A stretch of 10,312 bases of DNA from an uncultured Haloferula sp. (GTDB lineage: Bacteria > Verrucomicrobiota > Verrucomicrobiae > Verrucomicrobiales > Akkermansiaceae). The position numbers and the translations under genes are program-made. Where the stretch lies: positions 1 through 10,312 of the forward strand of contig CAMPGU010000139.1 of assembly GCA_946885645.1 (NCBI GenBank), given 5' to 3'. The notes below the pieces were generated by a model. The model made no database searches. It had not been told where the DNA came from and worked only from the letters and a program-made list of their open reading frames with translations. Positions 1-7,600 of this stretch are shown piece by piece (position 1 is the stretch's first letter; every line of letters begins with the position of its first letter).

Positions 1-53
1 TTCGGAGTGATTTGAATCTGTACTATTTTGGTGGGGTATTGAAGAAACTCGTC

Positions 54-847
54 ATGGCGAGTTACCCCTGTTGCTTGAGCGATGCGGAATGGGAGATTCT
101 TCGCGCGCTTCTGCCAAAGCCTGCCCTGACCCTGCGAGGCAGGCCCATCAAACACCCGAAGCGCGCGATCATCGACGGCATCCTCTACATCATTCGCGTG
201 GGCGGTGCCTGGCGCTTCATGCCCAATGATCTTCCTCCGTGGAAGACCTGCTACCACTACTTCCGGCTGTGGGCCAAGCTGGGCGTATGGGAAAAGATCC
301 ATCATGCGCTCCGCGACCGGGCCCGTGTCGCCGCGGGTAAAAAAAAGCCCCCACGGCTGCGATCCTCGATAGCCAAAGCGTTCGAACAGCTAGCCAGCCC
401 GGAGTTCGTGGTTTTGATGCGGGTAAGAAAATTACAGGACGAAAGCGACACGTCCTGGTAGACACGCAGGGCTTTATTCTCGGCCTGTCGGTCACCCCGG
501 CATGCATTCAGGACCGGGACGGAGCGCGTGCCCTGCTCACCGGGCTGCTGACCCGGAGCTTCGGTTGGATCAAGAAGATCTGGGCCGATGGAGGCTATGC
601 CGGAGCGCTGGAAGGCGAGGTCGCGAACTTGCCGCGCCACCGGCAAGTGGATCTGGAGATCGTCAAGCGTAGCGACGACATGACCGGATTCAAGGTGCTA
701 CCGCAGCGATGGATCGTGGAGCGGACCTTTGGCTGGCTCATCCAATCCCGGCGCCTGGTGCGGGACTACGAGGTTAAACCGACGCACTCGGAAGCGATGA
801 TCTACCTGTCGATGAGCAAGCGCATGCTCGCCAGAATCGCATCATGA
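54..847 (+). CDS. IS5-family DDE transposase, made by -1 frameshift
   Basis: This enzyme would cut and join the IS ends. Frame one runs from ATG 54 through an N-terminal IS5-type domain (LSDAEWEILRALLP, then GGAWRFMPNDLPPWKT) and would stop at 461. The -1 frame carries the rest, ending at 847. The catalytic triad is intact: Asp in ILDSQSV (codon 368-370), Asp in IWADGGYAG (587-589) and Glu in WIVERTFGWL (719-721). The fused product is about 264 residues, the normal length for the family. A TTG at 12 is in frame upstream, but ATG 54 leads straight into the conserved N-terminus. The split coincides with an A8 run, so it is probably programmed rather than decay. The element lies to the left of the polysaccharide genes, on the opposite strand. 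Confidence 0.85.
341..347 (+). promoter_or_regulatory. A AAA AAG slippery site for -1 frameshifting
   Basis: Eight A's at 339-346 are followed by G. In the zero frame the heptamer 341-347 is phased A AAA AAG, the canonical X XXY YYZ slippery pattern. After the slip the next codon is GCC at 347, giving KKK-APTAAILDSQSV, which restores the first catalytic Asp motif. The following GCCCCCACGG is GC-rich; I did not identify a definite stimulatory hairpin or pseudoknot. Confidence 0.75.
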
Positions 848-867
848 GTTATTTTTCAGACGGCCTC
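848..867 (+). repeat. Putative right terminal inverted repeat of the IS5 element
   Basis: The 20 nt after the transposase stop contain the T-rich stretch ATTTTTCAGACGGCCTC, which on the minus strand begins GAGGCCGTCTGAAAAAT, in the style of IS5-family ends. It is followed by TA (868-869), a plausible target duplication. The left partner lies outside the window, so the exact end is not proven. Confidence 0.55.
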
Positions 868-869
868 TA

Positions 870-917
870 AGGAGGCGCAAGCTTCGATGTCGAAGCCTGC
901 CGCGGGCAAGGCCTCCT
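870..917. repeat. Nested inverted-repeat element, three-way-junction fold
   Basis: Three complementary stems nest perfectly. The outer stem is AGGAGGC (870-876) with GCCTCCT (911-917). Inside are GCTTCGA (881-887) with TCGAAGC (890-896) around a 2-nt spacer, and TGCC (898-901) with GGCA (905-908) around GCG. Together they predict a compact cloverleaf-like fold in DNA or RNA. It has no poly-T tract, so it is not a standard intrinsic terminator, and it lacks tRNA features. It could be a REP-type dispersed palindrome, a fold in an untranslated RNA, or part of the IS5 target site. Function unknown. Confidence 0.5.
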
Positions 918-919
918 GA

Positions 920-1096
920 TATACCGTCCTTGGGGGCGCACGGAAGAAGGACGCCGGGCGGATTCTTGACGGGTACCTCAACGATCGCTTCCCGGTCATC
1001 CAGTCCGGCTTGGTCCCTAGCCGCGAGCACTGGCACGTTCCATTAAATCGCATTACTTCCTCCGAAAGGCTCTCTTTCCGGTCGTGCACAAAGTGA
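920..1096 (+). pseudogene. Possible C-terminal coding remnant, unknown protein
   Basis: One + strand frame is open from a stop at 917-919 to a TGA at 1094-1096 and contains KKDAGRILDGYLNDRF, then PVIQSGLVPSREHWHVPLN. From about 941 to 1045 nearly all third codon positions are G or C, as in the firm genes here, which favours this frame over the two minus-strand frames covering the same bases. There is no start codon or recognisable domain. It may be the tail of a gene disrupted by the IS5 insertion. A rival reading is a minus-strand ORF of 65 residues (1053 down to 856) with a well-spaced GGAGG before its ATG. In the whole 868-1188 stretch I see no firm gene beyond this and the inverted-repeat element. 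Confidence 0.25.
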
Positions 1097-1188
1097 CACG
1101 GAATCCGGTGAATGCATGAATCGATATGATCGCGGGACGGTGCCGGTCGCCCGTAGGAGCCTTTCGCCCTTCCGATCCGCCGGTGGTT

Positions 1189-3234
1189 TCAGCGATCGAG
1201 AGTGATGCGCTCAAAGAGCACTTCGCCCGGCACGTCGGGCTTGCGGGTGGCAAGGGTGAAGCCGAGCAGAATCCCGTCGGGCAGGTCGAGGTCCACTTTG
1301 CCCACCTCGAACCACTCACTGTCGTCCACGCGGTGCTCGGCGATGAACGAAGCACCCTTCCGCGTCAGGCGATACCAGATCGGCGACCACGAGTAACTGT
1401 TGCCTGCCCGGGTGCTCGCGGCTTGGCCGGTCGCGGTGCGGAAACGGGCGCGCGTTCCCCGGGTGCCGCCTTCCCCCAGGGTCAGCGCCACCATCTTGCT
1501 GTCCGGAGCGAGGGACTCCCGGGCCATGAGACCGAACTTCGAAAGCGGCGACCCGCCGATTTCCCCGGGATCCGGGCCGACCATCCGGGTCGTCAGGGTG
1601 AAATCCCCGGAGGTTTCGAGATAGACGAAACTGGCGTCGTCGCCCTTGCCCCCGATGTCGCGGCCGGTGCCGCGGAGACGCAGCGTGCGGCCGCCCTCGC
1701 TGCTGTAGGATGCCTCGGGCGGCGACCCTGGGCCATCCGTGCCGCGGCCCACGCGTGTCGTCTTCCATTTCGCCGGAAGCAGGGCGCCATTGCCGGCCGT
1801 CACCGTCACGGCTTCCGACGCCGGCCCTTCCCCGGACTGGTTGGCGGCGACGACGATGTAACGGTAGGTGGCACCGGGTTCCACCTTGCGATCGACGTAG
1901 CTCGGGGTGGAGTATTTGTCCCGGTTCGAGATGGTCTTGAAATCGCCGCCGCCGGCCCGCGCCCGGCGCACGATGTAGCGGGAGACATCCAGCTTGGCGG
2001 GCAGGTTCCACTTCAGATAAACGCGGCCGAGGCCGGGCTCGGCGACAAGACCGGCGGGCGCGGAGGGAGCCGGCAGCGGCGGATAGGGCGAAGCCTTGCC
2101 ATCGAGGGTGAAGGCGAGGGTCCCGTAGCCGAAGTGGTCCCACCCGCTCAGCTCGGGGCGCGAGAGTTCGGCGACGCGTCTGAGCGCCGGGGCCGATTGC
2201 CCTTGGCGGACGACGTAGTGGTTGTAGAGCAGCTCCCACACCGGCGTGGTGAAGCGGCCCCGGGTGTGATTGGTCAGCCAATGGTTTTTGGCACCGGAGC
2301 TGTTGTCGTAGGGCGTGTAGGGAACCGGCTGGGAAAGCGCCTCGCGGGCGGCGTATTCGGCAGCAGCGAGCAGACGGTTGTCGGCATATCCGAAAAGGTC
2401 CACGCCTTGGTTCCAAGCGACCGTGGCACCTTGCGCCATCAGGCCGATCCCCAGGTGGGCGTGGGGCAGGTCGCGCCCGCTCTCCTGCCACTGGCCGAGC
2501 TTCCCGGGGTGCATGAAGGGCACGGCATTCATGATCGCCCCGGTGCCCTTGCCGTTCTTGAAATATTCCACGCCTTCGTCGAAGATGGCGCGGTCGTCCA
2601 GGAACACGCCGATGGCGATCAGGGCCGAGATATTGCAGATGTCCCAGTTGGCCCAGTAGTGCGAGTCGCCGCGCTGGTTGCGGGCCTGAAGGAAACCGCT
2701 GACCGCGGGATAGATGTAGGCGCGAATCATCCGCTTGAAACGCTCCTGGTCCGCCGGCTGCCAGTCAGGGCAGATGCGGAGCAGCTCGCCGACCATGGCG
2801 AACTCGGCGGAATAGATCCCGCTGAGGCCCGGGATGTTATTGCCGCTTGATACCTGGTTCACCGCGGCAGACCACTCGTTGCAAATGCGGATGGCCGCGG
2901 CGGCGTGCGCCTTGTCACCGCTCACATACCAGCGGATGAAATTCAGATAGGCCGCATGGGCGTCGCGGGAGGCGGCCTGACGGTTACTGCCCATGTTCGG
3001 ACGCGGCGAAGGCCGATAGTCCGACTTTGCAAGCCGGTCCTTGAGGAGCGCTTCCCAGCCTTCGATCCATGGCGTTTCGCGCGCGGCGACCTTGGCCTTC
3101 ATGCGGTCGAGGTCCGCTTGCGTGTGCAGGCCGCCGGGATGCTTGAAGGGGGCTTCATCTGCCGAGGCGCGGGCGGAGGACACGATGGCTGCGGCGGCAC
3201 ACAGGACGGAAAGAAAAAAACGTCGTTTGGGCAT
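1189..3234 (-). CDS. Secreted alginate-lyase-family polysaccharide lyase with FN3 and concanavalin-like domains
   Basis: This is probably an exported enzyme that cleaves a uronic-acid polysaccharide by beta-elimination; the substrate is not readable from the sequence. Residues 1-25 form a signal peptide (MPKRRFF, hydrophobic core, ARASA/DE). Residues 30-380 match the alpha-helical toroid of the alginate lyase superfamily (Pfam Alginate_lyase type): FKHPGGLHTQADLDRM at 30-45, SHYWANWD at 191-198, GQWQESGRDLPHAH at 247-260, AWNQGVDLF at 273-281 and YNHY at 337-340. An FN3 domain covers about 388-480. Residues 488-681 form a concanavalin-like beta-sandwich of the DUF1349 kind (DASFVYLE, KFGLMARES, WYRLTRKG, FERITL). 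The ATG at 3234 has no clear Shine-Dalgarno. The catalytic core is paralogous to that of the 1691-residue gene upstream, with about half the positions identical by eye over residues 192-297. It ends a minus-strand row of genes, 150 nt after the GH3 remnant. I see no clear terminator after 1189. Confidence 0.85.
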   Translation of the reverse strand: MPKRRFFLSVLCAAAAIVSSARASADEAPFKHPGGLHTQADLDRMKAKVAARETPWIEGWEALLKDRLAKSDYRPSPRPNMGSNRQAASRDAHAAYLNFIRWYVSGDKAHAAAAIRICNEWSAAVNQVSSGNNIPGLSGIYSAEFAMVGELLRICPDWQPADQERFKRMIRAYIYPAVSGFLQARNQRGDSHYWANWDICNISALIAIGVFLDDRAIFDEGVEYFKNGKGTGAIMNAVPFMHPGKLGQWQESGRDLPHAHLGIGLMAQGATVAWNQGVDLFGYADNRLLAAAEYAAREALSQPVPYTPYDNSSGAKNHWLTNHTRGRFTTPVWELLYNHYVVRQGQSAPALRRVAELSRPELSGWDHFGYGTLAFTLDGKASPYPPLPAPSAPAGLVAEPGLGRVYLKWNLPAKLDVSRYIVRRARAGGGDFKTISNRDKYSTPSYVDRKVEPGATYRYIVVAANQSGEGPASEAVTVTAGNGALLPAKWKTTRVGRGTDGPGSPPEASYSSEGGRTLRLRGTGRDIGGKGDDASFVYLETSGDFTLTTRMVGPDPGEIGGSPLSKFGLMARESLAPDSKMVALTLGEGGTRGTRARFRTATGQAASTRAGNSYSWSPIWYRLTRKGASFIAEHRVDDSEWFEVGKVDLDLPDGILLGFTLATRKPDVPGEVLFERITLDR

Positions 3235-3384
3235 GAAGGAATCGGAGCGGTTCTGTCGGGTGGCTGAAGCGGGAGCAGATTACGAAGGCCAAAGCCGGAT
3301 CTTTCTTCGCATCGGGTCTCACTGGAAAGCCGCACGAACCCCGAGGCACAGGAAGCGCTGGCCGCGGGCACGGCCTACCGGGGG

Positions 3385-4643
3385 TCAACGGGACACCTCG
3401 ATCCGCGCGGTTTCGCGGATGTCGTCCGAGGAGGCACCCACGAGGATGTCGAAGGCACCGGGATTCACGACGAACGCGTGCGTGGATTCGTCCCAGTAAG
3501 CGAGTTCCGAGGCGGGCAACGTGAAAGTAAGCGTGCGTTCTTCGCCGGCTTGAAGGGTGATGCGTTGGAAGCCTCGAAGCTCCTTGGCGGGGCGCTTGAC
3601 GACCGGGTTCACCTCGTGGGCGTAGAGCTGGACGACTTCGTCGCCGGCGCGCCCGCCGATGTTTTTGACATCGATGGCGACGGTGAGCGTTCCATCGGCG
3701 GGGAGGCTCTTCGTACTAACGCTCAGCTTGGAGTATCCGAAGGTGGTGTAGCTGAGGCCATGGCCGAAGGCATAGAGCGGCTGGCCATTCAGATACATGT
3801 AGGTGAAGCCCTTGGTGACGTCGTATTCGTCGATGGACGGCACCTGCTTCTCCGAGGCATAGACCGTGTGCGGGAGGCGTCCCGCGGGATTCACCTTGCC
3901 GAGAAGCACGTCCGCGATGGCGGCGCCTCCCTCCTGCCCCGGCCACCACGCCTGCAGCATGGCGGGCGCGTGTGCCTTCAGCCACGGCACGGTCAGGGGC
4001 CCCGCGCCGAAAAGCACGACCACCGTGCGGGGATTCGCCGCGATCACGGCTTCGGCGAGTTCCTGCTGGTTGCCCGGCAGGCCGAGGAAAGTGCGGTCCA
4101 CGTCCTCCATCTCGTTGCGCGTGTCGCTGCCGAGGCAGAGGATCACCGTGTCCGCCTCCTTTGCGGCGGCGATGCCCCGGGTGAGGAAAGTCTCGCCACT
4201 GCCGAGGTCGCTGACTGCCTTGGCGTTCTCCACCTCCACGCCTGCGCGCGCCGCGCCCGACAGCGCCAGCTTGTCGAAACTGCCACCATAGCCGCGGCTG
4301 GCCTCGTTGCGCCCTTCGACCGTGAAGCGGATCAGGTGTCGTCCCTTTGACAGGGTCACGCTGCCGAGCCCGGCCTGCATACCGGGGCGGTTGTCGGCGG
4401 CATAGAGGTCGATCGGCGCGCCGATGGGCTTTCCATCCACGCTGGCTTGGAACATCCCGTACCGGGGATCTCCCTTGAAATGCAGGACGAGTTGGATTCC
4501 GTCGAGCCGTAGGGTGTTTCGAATACGATCAGTCCGCCATCGCCGAAAACGGGCGGACCCACGTCCTGCCATGAGCCGGCAGCGAGATGGCGGAAGGAGG
4601 ATGTGGTGGGTGTAGCAGGAGAAGCATCTTGGGCGAAAACATC
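3385..4643 (-). pseudogene. Glycoside hydrolase family 3, N-terminally truncated and frameshifted
   Basis: Intact GH3 enzymes are exo-acting glycosidases such as beta-glucosidases and beta-xylosidases. Only the C-terminal portion remains. The main frame (from ATG 4572, 395 codons) has a jelly-roll, sugar-binding-like insert at about residues 21-108 (HFKGDPRYGMFQASVDGKPI, then GRHLIRFTVEGRN). It continues with the second half of the GH3 C-terminal domain at 112-275 (ADTVILCLGSD, EMEDVDR, LPGNQQELAEAV, PGQEGGAAIADVLLGKVNP, GRLPHT, YAFGHGLSYT) and an FN3-like domain at 300-376. The (beta/alpha)8 barrel with the catalytic nucleophile Asp is absent. The first 20 residues of this frame are nonsense. 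The true continuation is in another frame (AAGSWQDVGPPVFGDGGLIVFET, coding upstream to about 4643), so a frameshift lies near 4508-4522. No credible start or signal peptide precedes it, and it begins only about 24 nt from the upstream gene's stop, which suggests a deletion. The frameshift alone could be a sequencing error; the missing barrel could not. Confidence 0.8.
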
Positions 4644-4666
4644 AGCAGCGGTGGAAATCGATCGGT

Positions 4667-7600
4667 TCAGGGTGCGACGACGATGCGGTAGAACCGCTTG
4701 AGAGGGAGGCTCACCGGCGTGTCGGCGACCTGGATCTCCGCACCGGTGCCCGCGATATCGTCTTCCACCGTCGTCCAGGAACCCCCCACCAGGGAGTCGG
4801 AGCGCTCGAGCCGGTAGAGTTTTCCGCTTACCGACGGGAAGATAATCACGATGCCGCTTTCACCGGCTTGCACCACAGTCACCTTCAAGAGGCTCTGGCG
4901 GTCGGTCGGATCAGTGCCGGAGACGAATTCCTGTGCGTTGTTCCAGCCGTCGCCGTCCGGATCGGCGGAATCGGCGGCGTCGCCGGAATTGGCAGCGGTC
5001 CCGAAATACTGGAGTCGCCAGTTTTCAGCGCCGGTCGTGACCGGAGCGGCGGGGGGCGAGGCCAGGAGCGCGATCTCCGAGGCACTCATTGCGTGGCTGT
5101 AGACGCGGAAGTCGTCGAGGGCGCCGTCGAGGTAGGGGTCGTTGAACTGCGACTTGCCGAGGTAGTTCAGCGTGGTCGTGCCGAGATCGGAGGGGCTGAG
5201 GGCGATTGTGCCGGAACCAGCGAGGGCGCCATTGACGTAGAGCGAAACGGTAGTGTCGGAACGAACCACGGCGACGTGAGTCCAGGCGCCGGTGGTGAGG
5301 GCGATGCCCGTGCCGCTGACGTTTTGTTCGCCACCGGCAGGGGTGCGGATGCCGAAGCGGAGTTTGGCGTTGTTCGGGGCGGTCGGCGTATACTGGGTGG
5401 TGAGGAACATGTAGTTGTTCGTCGCCGTCCCGAAGTCGAAGATTCGCTGCCAGGTGGCGAAGGCGTTCACCTTGATCCAGCTCGAGATGGTGAAGTCGTT
5501 CAGGCCGGCCACGATGCCTGAGGGAAGCGTGGCGTATTGGGAAGAAGCCGGAACCAAGTTGAGACAGTTGTTGATTTTGCCTGAGGCGAAGGCCGGACCA
5601 TTGACCAAGGTCGCATGGAAGTCGTTGCCGCTTGAGTCTGCGGCGAGCGCACCTGCGGTTTCGTCAAACTTGAGGTGGAGCTCCAGGGCGGTGGAATTGG
5701 CGGAGACCTCCGCGCTGTATGCGGACTCGTTGGCCGCGGTGTCCACCGCGTTCACGATATAGTAATAGGTGACGCCGTCGGAGACCGTGGCGTCGGTGTA
5801 GGCGCTGGTAGTCAGGTCGCTGGCGATGCGGACGTAGCCGCTGCCACTGATGGTGGAGCGGTAGACGGTGTAGGAGGCGAGGTCCTGCTCGCCGTTGTCG
5901 GCCCAGTCGAGCGAGATGCTGGTGTCGTCCGCCGTGGCGGTCAGGTCCGCGGGTGCTGCGGGTGGCGTGGTGTCGTCGCCGGGAGAGCCGCCGTTCTTGA
6001 CGTCGTTCACCTGCGAGGCCGTCAGCGGGTAGCTGTAGATCCGGAAGTCATCGATCCGGCCGTTAAACAACGGGTCGGCGAACTGGCTCTTGCCGATGTA
6101 GTTGTTCACCGGCCTGAAGTCGAAGCCGGTCGGATTGATGGCGGCAACCTTGGTCGCCACCGGCGAGCTATTCACGTAGAGCGTCGAAGTGTCGCCGCTG
6201 AGCGTCACGGCCACGTGAACCCATGTGCCGATCGGGGGTGAGGGCGCGTCGGCGACCTGCTCGCCCTTGCCGTTGTTGAACGCGAAGCGCATCGTGCCGG
6301 AACCCGATTTGGGCGAGAGGAATAGATACCGGCTCGTGCTATCGCCGAAATCGAAGATGCGCTGCCAATTGCCGCCGCCATCCCAGTTGACCCAAGCGGC
6401 GATGGTCATGCGATCCACGGGGCCAATCACTCCGGACGGAATCCTGAGATGATCGGTCGAGCCGTTGAGATCGATCGCCTGGCCGATCGAACCCGCGACG
6501 TACCCCGGCGAGCCGGTCACGATCGCGTTGTTGCCGTTGCCCGAGTTGTCGAGCGTGTTGCCTTCCATTTCATAGTGGAGGAGCGGAATCCCTTCGGGAA
6601 CGCCGGAAGCGAGGGCGCTGCCCGCCGATTCGCCGCCGCTCGCATCCACGGCGGTCACGAAGTAGAAATAGGTGACGCCGTTCGAGACATTGTTGTCGGT
6701 GTAAGAACTCGTGGTCAGGCCCGAAGCGATCACGCTGTAGCCGCTACCGCTCAGGGTCGAGCGGCGGACGGTGTAGGAAGCAAAGTCGGGCTCGCCGTTG
6801 TCCGCCCAATCGAGATGGACGGCTTTCTGGCCGGGCGTCGCGGTGAGTCCGGTGGGAACGGCGGGCGGGGTCATCTCGGAAGCCTGGGCGGCCAAGGCGG
6901 CCACCGCCCCCGACGACAAGGCGTGGTTGTAGACGCGGAACTCATCGATGCGTCCGTTGAAGAGAGGATCACCGCCCCACTGGCTCTTGCCGATGAAATT
7001 GGCCCACGGTTTGAAGTCCGAAGGTTTGATCGTCACGGAGGAATTCGACGCTACCGGGGAGCCGTTCACATAGATCGTCGCCGTGTCGCCGCCAAGCGTT
7101 ACCGCCACGTGCGTCCATGTTCCCACGGGGAGCGCGGAGGGGGCCTCGACGATCTGCTCGGCGCCGATCTTGATTCCGAAACGCAACTTGCCGTTTGCGC
7201 TACTCGGGGTCAGGTAAAGATAGGACCAGGTGCCCGTGCCAAAGTCGAAAATCCGCTGCCAAGCCGCGCCGCCGTTCCATTTGACCCAGGCCGCGACCGT
7301 GATCTCGTCGGAGTCGGCCACCTGGCGGGGCAAGGATACGAAGTCGTCGATGCCGTCCAGTCCGATGGCGGAGCCGACATAGCCCGTGGGGAATTCAGGG
7401 GCGCCGACCGCGGTGGCTTGGAAATTGTACCCCGAGCTATCGGCCACATTGCCGCTCATCTCGAGATGGGTCGTCAACCGGGGACCCGTCGGCAGCGTTG
7501 GCACCGAGATCTCGGCGGAAGCGGTGCTCTCACCGCTCTGGTTGTAGGCGGTGACGACATAATGATAGCTCGAGCCGATCTCGGTCTCGATATCGGTGAA

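Larger units (their letters stand above)
1..867 (+). mobile_element. IS5-family insertion sequence, left end cut by window edge
   Basis: The stretch holds a complete two-frame IS5-type transposase (54-847) and ends about 20 nt after its stop. The right boundary is placed at 867, just before TA at 868-869, because bases 848-867 read as an inverted-repeat end (GAGGCCGTCTGAAAAATAAC on the minus strand), of the kind common in this family. IS427-group members of IS5 use a frameshifted transposase and often duplicate TA, which fits. The matching left repeat is not visible; the window begins so close to the gene that it probably lies a few bases to the left. The subgroup assignment is inference. Confidence 0.8.

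Noticed and set aside
12..461. Transposase frame read as a complete short protein from TTG 12
   Set aside because: The coherent transposase text continues in the -1 frame to 847, and ATG 54 is the better start. The stop at 461 is only the zero-frame end beyond the slippery site.
870..917. Inverted repeats as a tRNA or an integron attC site
   Set aside because: There is no tRNA D/T-loop consensus or acceptor, and no GTTRRRY/RYYYAAC core sites, so neither identity is supported.
856..1053. 65-residue minus-strand ORF with GGAGG five bases before its ATG
   Set aside because: It has a good ribosome site, but it runs into the IS5 terminal sequence and its composition is less coding-like than the opposite strand. 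It is kept only as an alternative.
1126..2850. 574-codon open frame on the + strand, opposite the 681-residue lyase
   Set aside because: It lies antisense to a gene with a signal peptide and recognisable domains. Its translation is rich in G, A, V and R without motifs, as expected for a shadow frame in GC-rich DNA.
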